64,000 nt of DNA from Moringa oleifera (GCA_021397835.1 JAJFZO010000645.1:1488001-1552000), one strand, 5' to 3'. Counted from the first letter of the stretch, positions 46,301 to 59,100 are shown. Numbers and translations: made by a program. Notes: generated by a model not told the origin, from the letters alone.

Positions 46301-46660
46301 ACAAATATGATGCATGCAACACTATCAAAGGATTGTTAAATGTAGTGATAACCCCTCTGGCCAGCCATGCAGATGAACAAGTAGACTTACATAGGCTTCT
46401 AGGTTCATAGGTTTGAGGACCCACTCTCCATTTTGTCCACATGATTTGACCTTTGCCAATTAATGGCCAACCAAATCTTGTAATCATCTCTGTGTTTCAC
46501 TCTTCCCATCTTTATCTCCAACTATTGGAGGCTTGAAGAAAGAATTACATTTCTCATTCATAAACAGTCCAGCATCTAGTTATGTAAACTAGGTCCTCTG
46601 CCACCCACTCTCACAGTCCATAGTGATCACAACTCAAACTTTGTAAAGAGAGAACAAAGG
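40369..46660. other. 6.3-kb spacer upstream of LAZY1, no gene seen
   Basis: No coding exon was recognised on either strand. Composition alternates between moderately GC-rich parts (41040-41680, 42660-43660) and AT-rich parts (40740-41000, 45070-45540). It contains a perfect hairpin core at 41485-41504 and a plus-oriented copy of the dispersed AT-rich repeat at about 45180-45555, which ends near GGTGTGTTTGG. The last kilobase probably contains the LAZY1 promoter. A spliced leader or a long non-coding transcript cannot be ruled out. Confidence 0.5.
41474..41511. other. Inverted repeat with hairpin potential
   Basis: CTCAG at 41474-41478 pairs with CTGAG at 41507-41511. CCCAACAT at 41485-41492 pairs perfectly with ATGTTGGG at 41497-41504 around a GTTC loop. 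There is no oligo-T tract or neighbouring gene end to make it a terminator. It is too short and asymmetric for a plant microRNA precursor. Confidence 0.6.
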
Positions 46661-49133
46661 ATGAAGGTATGTACCAGTCTGCTATACTTATGCAAAATAA
46701 TCTTCCCAAATGCTATGTGTATTAATATCTGAAACTCCATGATGCAGTTACTAGGCTGGATGCACCGGAAGTTCCGGCAGAATAGCAGTGAACCACTCAA
46801 GGATTTTGCCATTGGTACGTCTTGTTCCACCATATGTAAATTTTTCTGCTGACACTTGGTGCAAGCATACACTTGAAGCATAACAAGCACTGCCATTAGA
46901 GTTGTGCAGCTCATCATAGAACCATATGCATAGCAAATTATCTAGTCTATAGAAGCTGAGCTAAACTTTGTCATGAGTAGCTCAGATTATACACGTTTGC
47001 TTAAAGGCTAAATCCAGGCAGATGAATCTGACAGCGTAATTCACTAATGGACTGAGACTTGATAATATGACATTCAATAGGCTTAAACTTCATTAATACA
47101 ACAGGAGGACTGTGAACTGAAGATAATACTCCTGTCAATGCATAGAAATCAAAGAAGTATGAATTTTAATCTGTGGTAATATCATGGTCAGTGAAAAACG
47201 CAAATACCATGTGCTGCAATGTACAGCTAGAATCTTTCCTCATGGTTACACCTCATCATCATCCTCCCAGCTCCCTTTCAACGTTATTTGTGTCAGGGAA
47301 CTCTTGTACTTATTGTCTTACAGGGCAGCCTTCACTTGATGACCAACTGTACTACCCAAAGCAAAACTATGGCACTAATTCCTACAGGCAAGCACAGAGA
47401 GACCACCTTCGAAAATCTTTCGCTGGTCCAGAAGCAGCACGAGTACTTGAAGAAGAAGACTATGAAGAAGAATCATCAGCAGCAATGTCTGAGCTATTCC
47501 ATGGATTTCTTGCAATCGGTACCCTTGGTACAGACCATAACATCAATGACCCATCAACACCGACATTTGCCATCTCTGTTGAGAATATAACTGAGAAGGA
47601 AACTGAAGTTACAGAGAGCGAGCTGAAGCTCATCAATGATGAGTTGGAGAAGGTTCTGGGAGCTGAAGCCAAAGAAGATGGTTGCAATGACTCATCTGGA
47701 AGAAACAGTCATGTCAGCACTGGCAGAAGCAGCCATGGTAGTACCATCACACTTAGTGGCAAGCCAATGGAAGAGGCCAATGGAAACGGAACCACAATTT
47801 GCCCACTCCAGGGATATCTTTTTGGGTCAGCAATTGAGTTGTCAGAAACAACAACGATGGCCAAGAAGGAACATAGGACATCCCTTGGGGAGCTGTTTCA
47901 AAGAACTAAATTAGCAGAGGAGAATAATGGAGGGAAATGTGAGAAAGAGGAGAAGCGAACAGACAAGGAAGCAGACAAATCTGCTGTACATATCATGAAA
48001 AAGATGCTGAAGAAAAAAATGCTCCATGCTTCCAGGAGCTCTACCACAGCTTCTGGTGGAACTACTGATTCAGCTTTTGCAGAAACAAAACTGCACAAGG
48101 TACATCTACAAATATATATCATGTTCTATCTTGTTTTGGCTATTCCAGGATTTTTACAAAGTAATCTTTATTTCAATCACACCCAAAAAAATAATGTGAT
48201 ATACGATTATAACTATTTACCTGTTTATGCAAATGATCCTCTACATCAAAAGTGGCACTTACTGCTTCTCTGACGTTCATATGATCAACAATGAAGCAGG
48301 TCGACAGGACCATATATTAAATGTCTTATTCAGTATTTATTTTTCTCCTCTTTTTCACTTGAGAAGTCATGTGAATAAAAATATTGACGAATTTCCTTCC
48401 CAGAGAGTATTAATGGATTCCGAGTCCTATCCGATGCATGTAATATCTTTTATCAGTTTATAATTGGGTTTCGTTATTCTTTGATGCATGGCATGTAGAT
48501 CCTGCATATGTTCCACAGGAAAGTTCATCCAGAAAGCTCAACGTCCACACAAAAGCATGGGAGATCCCAAAAGAATGAGATCAAGAAGAACATCAATTGT
48601 GATGGTGCACACGACAATGGAAGTCAAGTGTTTGCTGATGAGGATTTCACAAGAGTTCCTCAGAGAGCCTTTTCAAAGGAAAGTATACGTCGCTACAAGA
48701 GCCAATCTAATCCACCCCAATTTACACTTACCAGTGACTCAAACGGGAACAGGGAGTACTGGATCAAAACAGACGCAGACTGTGAGTAGATATGCATTCC
48801 CCATTCCTAAATCACACTGAGTTTCTAAATATTATATTAAAGCATCCCTTATCAATAAACCACCATATTACTGTGCTCTCTCTCTCTCTGTTTTTTTGTT
48901 TCTCTCCTCTCTCTCTTTTGTGGCTGAGAATCTTCTAACCAGTTCTGGTAAACTGTAACCTTCCCCATGTTAAGAATTAGTGTGACTGTTCATGGACCTA
49001 TGACTACAGGTAAGCAGAAATAAGAAAACGACTGTCAATGACACCAAAAGCAGCATGCTTGCTTAGAAATTCCAATTAACTGTACTGATTCAGCTCTTTG
49101 ATTTTTTCTGTAGACCTGGTATTGGAGCTCTAA
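46661..49133 (+). CDS. LAZY1: LAZY1, regulator of shoot gravitropism and branch angle
   Basis: IGT-family protein that acts upstream of asymmetric auxin transport in gravity-stimulated shoots; 392 aa. Coding exons: 46661-46666 (6 nt, Met-Lys), 46748-46814, 47297-48099, 48499-48781 and 49114-49133 (20 nt), all GT-AG and in phase. Conserved region I is MKLLGWMHRKFRQNS at the N-terminus, reconstituted across the first intron. It is followed by DFAIG and the CLTGQPSLDDQ segment (residues about 31-41). The family-defining motif FLAIGT is at 95-100. A basic cluster KKMLKKKML near 265-273 could be a nuclear signal, and the C-terminus ends WIKTDADYLVLEL, the conserved CCL/EAR-like tail. The first 6-nt exon and short last exon match the known conserved IGT gene architecture. 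An upstream Met at 47173 in the exon 3 frame lies in the intron and is spurious. Confidence 0.96.
48876..48912. repeat. CT-rich tract in LAZY1 intron 4
   Basis: Two CT-repeat patches separated by a T run, within intron 4 (48782-49113). It is well upstream of the acceptor, so it is not the acceptor's own polypyrimidine tract. Confidence 0.7.
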
Positions 49134-49637
49134 AAGGCAAAAGCAGCAGCCAAGTGTTGAAGTTGGCTTTAACTGTCATCATTGGTCAGTACAAAGTAAG
49201 AAGCACTATTCTGCTTGTGAGAATCTCCTCTTTAGTAATTGTTCCTATTAGTATGCGAGTGGTTACATTATGAAGAGCTTGAATGGAATAAATTGTATGC
49301 TGAGTAGTTACTCTATGAAGTCGAATGGAATAGTAAATTAAATAAAATCAAGGAGGCCTCCTCCTGGAAACCCAATTGTGAGCAAGCAATTATATAAGGT
49401 GTAAGGTGTGTGCTTTTGTAGCAAACCTACTTCAATTATTATGGGATTTAATAAAAAATTTTCTTTGACAATAAAATCAATTGAAAGACATATTTTGCAG
49501 AGGCAGACAAATCATTTATCAAAGGACAATTGGAAGAAAACAAACACGTCTGATTCAAGTTCTTTAACTTTTCACACTAGTTTCCAAAATAAAAAAGGCA
49601 TAAATGACCCTGAAAGAGGAACAAATCATACATACCT
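49134..49637. other. LAZY1 3' untranslated region and spacer
   Basis: Follows the LAZY1 stop. AATAAA-type signals at about 49289 and 49340 could end the transcript. The remainder to 49637 shows no coding exon. Confidence 0.45.
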
Positions 49638-50065
49638 TTAAGTTTTCTTCCAACGTGGAAAGAAGAAGCTCTTCGCTGACACAGAAATCAAATCAATCCA
49701 GTTGTAAACCCCATCGTTGAAGACTGAAGTATCCACCTAATTAGGACATCACACAGGCAATTCTGCACAAAAGCTTAGTCCATTCTATCTTATCCTATAT
49801 ATAAAGAAGAAGAAGGGCCCGTCATAAGCAGCTAATTTGTTTTTATTAAAAGAAAAAGAAGAAAAATCGATGAAACCCGAATACCTTTCAAGTCTAATTG
49901 GCAGAGGCAAGACGCCTGTTCAAATCCGGCTGACCGCACAGTAATGTGATCTACAAAAAGCATTGGTAACGTCGAGAACCTACTCTCAAAAGAAACTCTG
50001 AATTGGAGATGATGGGAAGAACGCAGGACGTTAGCAAGGACCAGCATTGAACGTCTCGAAAGCAT
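49638..50065 (-). CDS. Possible short orphan gene with mitochondrial-presequence-like N-terminus
   Basis: A speculative two-exon reading on the minus strand: 50065-49885 and 49675-49638, joined by a GT-AG intron, giving 72 aa. The N-terminus MLSRRSMLVLANVLRSS and following residues to about 35 are rich in Arg, Ser and Leu and lack acidic residues except one Glu, as in plant mitochondrial targeting peptides. The rest, ending in FFFPRWKKT, resembles no family I know. The DNA upstream (50100-50330) is GC-richer than the flanking spacer, as a promoter would be. The case is weak: the frame is short, splice sites were chosen by eye, and it may be a decayed gene fragment. Confidence 0.25.
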
Positions 50066-50330
50066 CTAACACTAAGAAAAGACAAAAAAGAAAGGGAAAT
50101 CTGATATTTCTCTTTCTGAAAAGAGATGAGAAAGGACTTGAGACCCAGGTTCAGAAGCGGTGCCGGCCACCATAACCCGTGACTCTGATTAAACTACATG
50201 TGAGATGGTGGGAATGCAAACAGGACAACGACAACTTTTCAGTTCCTTTACTGAATTAAAGCCGTCGACTCACCAAGAACAATTTAGTATTGGATTACCT
50301 CATTTCTTCTTTTTTTTTTTTTTTGACCTT

Positions 50331-51425
50331 TTCCTTTTCCTTTTCTCCTCAGGAACTTTAAGCTAAAGCAATGAGGTCATAAAAGAGAGAGAATTCAAAA
50401 TATTGCAATTTGGTCCAGCAAGGCACAGAGGCTGCAACCTAGGAATTATTATGCTTTCATTTTGGGATTGACATGAACTCATTCTGAATTTTCTGAGAGA
50501 GATAAAATAATATTTTTATAGTTATTATATTAATACAAAAAATAATAAATAATGAATAATTTAAATTTTTTATTTTTAATTTAAAATTTTAAATTGATTG
50601 AATTTTACATCTAATTTTTTAATTTAATTTAATTGAAAAATTAAAAATATTTAACTTAAATATTTTTGAGAAATAAATTTTAATTTAGAATTTTATGTAA
50701 ATATAAAAAATATTTAAATTATTATCAAAAAATTTCAAAATTTTTTAAACACTCAAAATATTTTTATAAAGATTTATACTCTAAAAAATTTAAAATTTTT
50801 TTAAAAATAATTAAACTTAAAATAATTTAAATTTAACTTATTAATTTAAAATAAAATAAATTTACTTGAAATATTTTATTATAAAAATATTTTTAATTTT
50901 TATAACTATTTTAAATTAAAATTCAACTAAAATCAAATTGATATTTTTAAAGTAAAATTGACTCAAATTAAAAGTTGAGATTTGAATTAATAAACACATT
51001 AAATTTAATATTTTATATTTATCTTAAAAATATTTGAACATTTCGTCCGATCATCAAGTGTCAATATTTCTTCCTACTTTTTTGCAGAAAAAGAATGAAA
51101 ATACCAATGCTACAGTCTAATTCATTATGTTGAGTAGATTCAATATCTTATATGGCTTATTTGACAAAGAAAATTGGGACCAAGTCTGCATTAGGAGGCA
51201 CAAGTAACATTTTTGACAAATGAATTATGCAGCTAAACAAAAGTCATCAGACAGGAAGAAAAAAATCTAATGGTTTACGATCGCTAATAAGTTCTTTATT
51301 TCAGGACCTTACATTGGTGGGCATATATGAGAAAATTGCGGAACAATAACCAAATGAATGCTTTAAGTCCTTTAAATTAGACAAGTGTGGTACAAATGGA
51401 TGAGGGCAAAGCACCCCTAATGCCA
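50331..51425. other. Spacer between LAZY1 side and DPL1
   Basis: 50500-51040 is very AT-rich and contains a minus-oriented copy of the dispersed AT-rich repeat (about 50660-51000). 51050-51425 is normal composition and should hold the DPL1 3' untranslated region. No other gene is seen. Confidence 0.5.
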
Positions 51426-54400
51426 CTAGCATGTGCTATCCATGTAGTTTACCAACAGTTCCTGAACCATGCCTCTGTCAGGCATTCTCCCTGCAGCACC
51501 ATATATTGGGGCTAAACCATCTTTCATTGGCCCTGGATTTTCCTTTACCTGAAACATAATAAAAAATGGAACCAGTTACCACACAAGTGACACAACTGTC
51601 TCTGCAATAAGGCCCTTAAATGTGAGTCTTGGGTGAAATACCATAAACTTGTACACATAATAGTCCTCTACTAATTCTGGGTCTTTCGCTCAATGACAGA
51701 AACAATAAATTGGTACTTTTCGTCAGCTGAAAGCAACTTACAGTTTGCACAGATTCCTTCAAATCCTGGAGGAAAGCCTCAGCAACTGATACATGTTGAA
51801 GGGTAACACAGATATGAATGCTGATTCAAGAATGGTGAAAAGATCAGTTCCCAGCAGAAGTCAAACTTGAGCTCAAAGAATTTAAAATGTCTTTTAACTA
51901 TAAAGCAATTTGATAAGAACATAAAAGGATGATTGCATTGAGAAGTTGATTACTGAGAGCAAAGGGATAGGTACATTTTTGCTCCAATGTCAAGTTTCTT
52001 TGACCCAAAAAAGATTACCTATTGGGTCTCTGTAACGCATTCAAATGCCAGCCTTTGGAAGACATGCTATCATTGACTTCAAAAATGTCCACAACATTTG
52101 ATCCAAAAGCCACTATCGTCATGTCTGGCCTTCCAATAATAAATAATTCAGGAATCTCTTTTATTCTGCAAATACAGTGGCCAATTTTTCATTAGTTAAA
52201 AGATTAAGGTTTACAAGAAACAGAATAAGAAAAGTTTAGAAAGACAAACCCTTCCTGTATTCTCTTTGATACTTCCATTATTTTTTTTGTGTTCTCCAAG
52301 TAGCCTATAAGTTTGAAATGGAAGAACAATCAATCCAAGAACAGAACATTTGACAAAATATGTCAGGATAAGCAAGGGAAAGAAAACACTGGGTCACTTC
52401 ACGCGTTGTAGTTCGACTTTCTACCTTCTTGACCCAGAGACATCATTGCTGCCCAGGAACCAGCAATCAAGCTTCCTGGCCTGCTTCCAGCTACAGTTGG
52501 AGACACATATAGCCCACCTGACCACTCGGTGACTGCAGCATGACAAACAATTTTTGTCTCAAGAAGAAAGAAAAAAACAATGACAAAATACATTTGCAAA
52601 ACATCAATAAAGAACTGCCAAGGGCCATTTGAACTGGGGTTAAAGTACTTCAAGAGAGTAATTAGATCCCTCTATCCGGTATCAAAGTTCTGATGCATGT
52701 CTGAATGTCTAGGTGAGGAACATTTCTTCCCCAAGAGAAATAAAGAACATCCGACACTTTCGCAAGTGCCCTTTTTGCCTTTTGAACAACAACGTGAAAA
52801 TGAAATTTTCCTTAGGAATCTATAGACATCATCACGAAAATTGTATGTGCATTTAGAGAGCAAATCTTAAGAGTTATAGTAATTTTTGCAGAATTTAGAA
52901 TTCAATTTAAACTCTATTTTCAAAAGAAATAATCAAAAATGAACATAAATTAATATCATAATTTAGTAGAAAATTCCACAAATTCTAGATTTACTCTTAT
53001 AAGAATATATGGTGCATGCAAAGTAGTATACATATAACATGTATCAAAGTTGCATTCCAGTTTAATAATCCAACTAACAAAGGCCACAGTTTGCTCAGTT
53101 AATAATTTGAAAGTAAATATCGAAACTGAATGTAATATACAAGGATACAATTGGTAATAAACTTTTTATTTTATTTTCCTTCTATCTTAGCGATAAAGGG
53201 TACTTACCAGCCACAAATTGATGCTGTTTGGAAATGACAAGACAGGAGATCAGCGAACGAAAAACAAGCAGCCAGCCAAGTTTGTATGCCAGGACAACAA
53301 AAAAGAAAAAAAAAAGCATGTTAGCAAGAACTTGAAAGATGTTAAAATAAAAATTTAACTACAGATTAAAAACTATAATTGATGCAACATATTTGATAAC
53401 AACACATCAATGCGCTCTACAGCAATCAAGTTGATTCTTGAAGAAGCAAATATAAACAATTTACTAATAAATGATACATTATACTCGGCACTTAAATGCA
53501 CACAATGATATGGCAGATATACTCCTCAGCACCAAGCAGAATCACCAGAGGTATAACACATAGATTGACATTGCCTACATTAGCAGTAGCCTTATATACC
53601 ATAAGCAATCTGCAAACTAGTGTTTCTAACTTAATGGTCAATATCAGGAATATTTGTATGCCTTTGCATCTGATGCATCAAGAAGCTCAGAATACCCTAG
53701 CTGTTTTTACTCTCTGATGGAACCAAAGCCTTGAACTTGTGTTGGTATTCATTTAAAAGAAGGCCCAAGGAGACTCATCAACCCAAAGTAGCCTGCGTGA
53801 CAAGATCACCCAAATTGTAGGAATTCCAGAATAGGCCTCATGCGCATAAACTTCTATGAACGCTTCATGAATGATGGTTGTGTTGTTTCTAGTTAATGAC
53901 TCGCACATCAACTTAAAAGTCAGATTAGCAAGACTGGACAACAACTCCACTGAAGATCATATCTTCCAAAACTAAGTTAGACCCCTTCAGAGTATGTCTA
54001 GATAAGAACATTTAACACCAGTAACAACTATGGGTTCACAATTATTGGTATGCCTAACGGAGAACTCGAATTGGAAACTAAGAGAGAAGGTACAGGAAGT
54101 TAGCCTCTACTTATAGATCCAAACAATATTTTCAAAATTAAATAAATAAATAAGTTATTTTACCTTTCTAATATCATGATTTCTGTACAGTACTACACTT
54201 GTACCTTTAGGAGCCAACCCGTACTTATGTACATCCACTGAAATTGAAGTTACTCCTTTGACAGAAAAATCAAACGGTGGAATTGGATACCTGAGACAAA
54301 ACATGAAACCTAATAACAACCAGTGTAATGAACAGGCTCAAAGCAATTTTATTAGAATCACATAACAGCTAAAACAATGTCAAACTTGCACTCAAGATAA

Positions 54401-57400
54401 ATATGGAATATCCCACTTCTGTGCTTGAATAAAAAAGCGAACAAGAGAGTAAGCGAGAGCAAGAGAGCGGGAGAGTGAGAAATGAAGGCAGGGAGAGATA
54501 GATAGAGAGTGAGAGAGAGAGAGGAAGGGAGGAACGGATAAAGTGGGAGAGGGAGAGGGGGGTTGAGAGAGAGAGAGTTTTGATGTCTGCCATCACAAAA
54601 AGAGGGTAGCCAGACAGAACCACACTGAATTTGCTATTCAACCATCAAGCATATATTCCCTGTTCAAAGCAAAAATCAATTGTGTCCTTCTCTATGACGT
54701 TGATATGGGTATGTTCAGCCTAAAGCCATTATGCAAGAAAGAAGATAAACCCTCATGCCCTATCAAGACAAGAATACTACATCTAATCCTATGTACTCAG
54801 GAAACTCTCTGCTTCTTCAAGGTACATCACGCAAGATCAACGAAAATCAAACTTGTGATACAAGGGATACAAAGAAATTTTGCAGTTCAGACTGAAAAAC
54901 AATGACAAAATCTTGTTAGATGAATCTAAACCCTCAAGTAGAGATAGTTTTGAGATAGAAATTCAGCATGACATACCCAAGTTTACGAGCAAAAGGTAAT
55001 ACAAAGCCACCAAGACAAAGGTCAACATGCAGACATATCCCAGAGCTTAAAGCCAATTCACCAAGCTCCTATAAGATAAATCGGCGTGTTATCTCAATTA
55101 GAAGCCAAAGAGGTAATCACATGAACAAAATTTTAACATTAGTATTCTTTCTTATCATTACTAGGAAATAAACAGCATACCTTAATAGGGTCAATGATGC
55201 CATGAGGATACCCGGGTGCAGATCCAACAATCTGCAGTATCATGAAACTCAAGTCAGGCCAATCATTAACACACACCTCAAGCTTTGACTTTAACATGGC
55301 AACTGCAAATGTAACCACATGAAGTTAAACCAAGAATTTTCTGTCGGTTGCATAAAGATCAAAACAAGAAAGTTGATCCAAGTTAGGTGGTACTACAAGC
55401 TCTATAAAAAAATGGAAAGAGAGAAAGTAGAAATAATGAGAACAGTCTCGCCATACACACCAAAATACTGTTTTTGTTAATATGCTGCTTCATAGCTTTC
55501 ACATCTGCTTGAAATTCTTTATTGACAGGAACTCGCCACAGTTTGATGTTAAAATACTGAGCTGCCTTGTCGTATGCTGAGTGAGCAGACTCTGGTATGA
55601 TCCTAAAGTTAAGAAGAAATTATTCTAATTAACAATTGTCCTTTCAAAAATAAATTAGCAGAAAAGATGAAAGTAAAAGGTCATCAATGTACATTTCAGG
55701 CCTTGTAATCCCCTTCTTAAACCTCATATAGTCACGGGATGATTTTACAGCTAATAATATACTTTCAGTACCCCCTGAAGTCATGTTCCCACAGACTTGT
55801 CCTCCAGATGCCTTTTCTTTACTGCCAAGTAGAGCAGCCGTCATTGCAACCACTTCTGCCTCAAACTGAGCAACACTTTGGAATACATCCATATGCAATG
55901 GATTGGTATGTGCAAACCTGAAGGAAGAACACCACAAAGTTCTGGTGAGAGATGAAAAGAAGAAGTCTTTAGATTGTTAGGTTGGGCAAAAGAAGTCCAC
56001 AGGTCTTGATCTTATCAAGTTAACTAAGCAACTCAGATGTCAATGCTACCTCAGAGGATGAGAGAACAACCAAAAACGTACTTTTTATGGTCAATGGAAA
56101 ACCATTATTTTGTCAAGGTATGCTTATGAAATTGAAGTACCCAAAGGCAGGACTTGTTTCCAAATTGCAACACATCGCTCAAGGGTCTATCAGAATATAT
56201 CACTTTTCATCTTTAAGCTCAAATATGGACCTTTTGCATTTCAAAATTAGAAAGGCCATCCTCCCTGCAAACTAGGAGACATTGAGTCGATGTTTATAAA
56301 CAACAAGATGCAAACAGGATGGCTTTATTCTCATCTGGACAAGGATGGATATTATAATGACTATACAACAAGGGACAAATACCCATATCTGGTAATTGAG
56401 TTCGACCTTCAGCCCAACTAAAGTGCTGCATGATATCAAGAAGATCCTGCTATACTATAGCATGAGTGACAATAGAAGAGTCATTGTCTTGGTGGGATCA
56501 AGACAAATAGCGTCACTGATCACACTTGTGTACACTCAAATGAACATATTGTAGCCTGTCTTCACATCAGCAACTAACTGAGATTGCTACAGATCCATTT
56601 TTCTAGAGACCACATGCTAAGCACATTAGTGCAACACTTTCCAAAATGAAGCATCCAATAGTAGATGAATGGTTTATTTCCAAACAATCCCTAACTTATA
56701 TGTTTTGAACCAACCATATTTCAAGGACAAGTTTAAAACACAGTTAAAAAGAATAACTATCAGAAAAGCTTTATGGAAATACAGAGAGCATCAGTAGACC
56801 ACATCTTACTAACATTGAACAAGCCTCGTTTATCAAAGAAAAATGTCCTTCAGATTCAGTTCCTCCAATGTAGCTGCAAGAGAAAGCAAACCAAGAGCAG
56901 AGCTTATTAAGCTCAAGCACATCAGAAACAGAACTAAATGTGCAATAATCAATGCACAGGAATATAAATAAAAGTGAACACTAAGGATTACAAACATACA
57001 TTGTACCAGAGCATTTTCCTTGCCAATTTGCATCTTTTCTCTTTTCATCTTTCATCTTCTCTATAACTTCTACTCCTAAACCTGCTGCAGGCAACTCTGT
57101 CCTCCAACTTTCTCTTTTAGATTTACTGCCAGACTGCAACTTATCCACGACCTGCATGTTCTTAGAAGACCAGAGACTTACTAATTAATGGGGCTGCAAG
57201 TTTGAGAGATATATTTAATGACAAAGGTACTTAATCTTATATTTGTTTAACATCTAAAATGCAAAATTTTGCACGTAAAAATAAAAAGGTGACTATGACA
57301 CTTCTAGCACTAGCACTAACCACCCAACTGATTATGAAAAAGAGCATAAGCTACCAAACAGTTATAAATGAGAATCTCTTGACTGGAAGAGTTGGAGTAA

Positions 57401-58837
57401 CGGCCACATATTTTTTCCCTCAATGCAGAAACAAGTCTGTATTTCCACTAGAAGATGACTTCTCAATAAGGAGGACATAACAACTACCTAATTTCATCAT
57501 TTACTAGAGTCTTGACAAACATGCATCCAAAAACAACACAACTTGTAAAGGTCACCAAGGGGCTAGAAAGGGTATTTCCTATCTTTAGGAATTCTCATCC
57601 TACTTTGGCCTAGAATGTAAAGTCTCCCATTTATATTAAGTGGAATCGTTGCAAGTCTGACAAAATTATTAGGGTTTCTCCTATGTGACATTGTGCCCTC
57701 CAGTTGACCAAAGGTCATAAAAATTGCGTCACCAGCAAGTACCAATGACTCCAGCTGTGTAGAGTTGATTCACTAAATTCAATAAAAATGCTCTACTAAA
57801 CTTTATAGACCCAGTATTCACCAAAGAAACACAAAGAAAAAAGAAACAATGGTAAGGCTCCTACTTTAAGTACCAAGTCTGCATCTTGGTTTACATTTAC
57901 TGTATTCCCAGATCCAGCCTAAAATACAATGAACATCTTGCCACCTTAACTGAAATGAAATTCTACAAACACTATAGTTAATTTGTAGTTGGGGTTGTAA
58001 CCAAAGGGGATTTGCTGAGGCAGCTAGAGGAGAAGAAGAACCAAACTACTGTTGCCAAGTCAGTAATTGATGCCACCTTCACTGGGCAAATGCCAATGTC
58101 CAATTGAGAACCCAATTTTGAATCAGTTACCCAATCAACCACACAGCACACAAACAAGGCACTCTTATGCGCATTAGTTCATGACTGCCTTCACCAATCC
58201 ATAAATCAGATCAAATGTCCCAATTGATACCGATCCACTACTTCTCAAAGAGACAAACTCCCACAAACAATGAAAAAATTGTGCCTAACAAATTGCATTC
58301 AATGTAACATCTCAACTCTCATTAAATGCTTGCTTTTAGATGACCCCATTTCATTTATTGTTGCATCAAACTTTTCTAATATTCATATCCAAATCTAGAA
58401 TGACTAGTAGACACCAAATACAAGAATATAATTTTACATATATACATATACATAAATCTGACCTTCTGTTTCTCGGCATCAATGTAACTCTTGACACCAG
58501 GAATCAACCTGTTTCATTTGTTTTTTCAAAAAGAAAAATAAAAAAATGACAAGTCAAACCAACCAGGCCTCCGTAATATTTAAAAAGCAAAAGCGAGTTT
58601 TAAATATGAACTTGCAGCAATGTTGACTTACTTGATAGAGCTCATGAGGAAACCTAGCAGAGTCGCTTTCAGTCCTTTCTCGTGAATAACGGAAAGAAAT
58701 GACTGAACGATCCGCGCAAGCACGAGAGTGAGCAGAGGAGCCAGAAGCAGAAGCAGAGGTTCGAATTCTGCTAGGAACGAATTCGCTGAAGCTCGAAAGC
58801 GAATCAAGGAAGCCCTCAATACAGAAGAAGAATCCAT
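51426..58837 (-). CDS. DPL1: Sphingosine-1-phosphate lyase (long-chain base 1-phosphate lyase)
   Basis: Pyridoxal-phosphate enzyme of the endoplasmic reticulum that cleaves phosphorylated sphingoid bases to a long-chain aldehyde and phosphoethanolamine, the exit step of sphingolipid breakdown. Fifteen coding exons, minus strand: 58837-58632, 58508-58463, 57151-57000, 56873-56814, 55917-55693, 55602-55461, 55231-55181, 55068-54977, 54290-54164, 53223-53208, 52532-52425, 52304-52250, 52165-52019, 51820-51742, 51548-51426. The total is 542 aa, close to the Arabidopsis enzyme. An N-terminal membrane anchor lies at about residues 29-50 ([17 protein letters not shown]). The fold-type I PLP decarboxylase-like domain shows [30 protein letters not shown] with the cofactor-pairing Asp, and SVDVHKYG with the Schiff-base Lys about 347. 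SGGLYVSP and GSRPG follow. I start at MDSSS; a Met 15 codons upstream is also in frame but is preceded by low-quality basic sequence. No key residue is missing. Confidence 0.97.
54421..54585. repeat. Long purine-rich GA-type tract in DPL1 intron 8
   Basis: About 160 bp with almost no pyrimidines on the plus strand: imperfect GAGA, GGGA and GATA words. It lies in intron 8 (54976-54291); on the DPL1 sense strand it is polypyrimidine. Such mirror-like homopurine tracts can adopt triplex DNA. It is followed by a short open frame of low-complexity Ser/Leu that is not a gene. Confidence 0.8.
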
Positions 58838-59032
58838 AGCGTCCGCACGAGTGTTCTTCTCTCTCTTCTTTCTCAGCAGCAAAACCGTACCTATTCCAAC
58901 ATCAACAACCCAATAAGACGGAAGGACAGAGATAGATACACAGATCTCTTTGCTTTCTCAGCAGCTAAACCGAAGCAATCGAAACACGTCAAAACAATCA
59001 GACAGACTTACAGATAGACTTACAGATAATAT

Positions 59033-59063
<31 letters not shown>

Positions 59064-59100
59064 GGAGCTCATATGGCGGCCATGGCGTAGAAGGTAAGTC
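58838..59100 (-). promoter_or_regulatory. Leader and proximal promoter of DPL1
   Basis: GC-richer DNA upstream of the DPL1 start on the minus strand. It contains an AT dinucleotide run at about 59031-59049 followed by a GA tract at 59053-59065. Beyond 59110 the sequence turns into AT-rich spacer. The TATA-like AT run is about 200 bp upstream of the start codon. Confidence 0.4.

Noticed and set aside
47173..47296. Upstream Met in the LAZY1 exon 3 frame
   Set aside because: This lies in intron 2; the conserved N-terminus is supplied by exons 1 and 2, and the TGTCAG acceptor at 47291-47296 joins in phase.
49900..49930. tRNA-like words (TTGGCAGAGG and GTTCAAATCC)
   Set aside because: The spacing between the A-box-like and B-box-like words is too short, and no acceptor stem or cloverleaf can be drawn.
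54369..54641. Minus-strand 90-codon frame rich in Ser/Leu
   Set aside because: It is the translation of the homopurine/homopyrimidine tract in a DPL1 intron, not a gene.
59080..59098. Mini-frame ATG-GCG-GCC-ATG-GCG-TAG divergent from DPL1
   Set aside because: Five codons only, with no sign of a transcript in that direction; a chance Kozak-like string.
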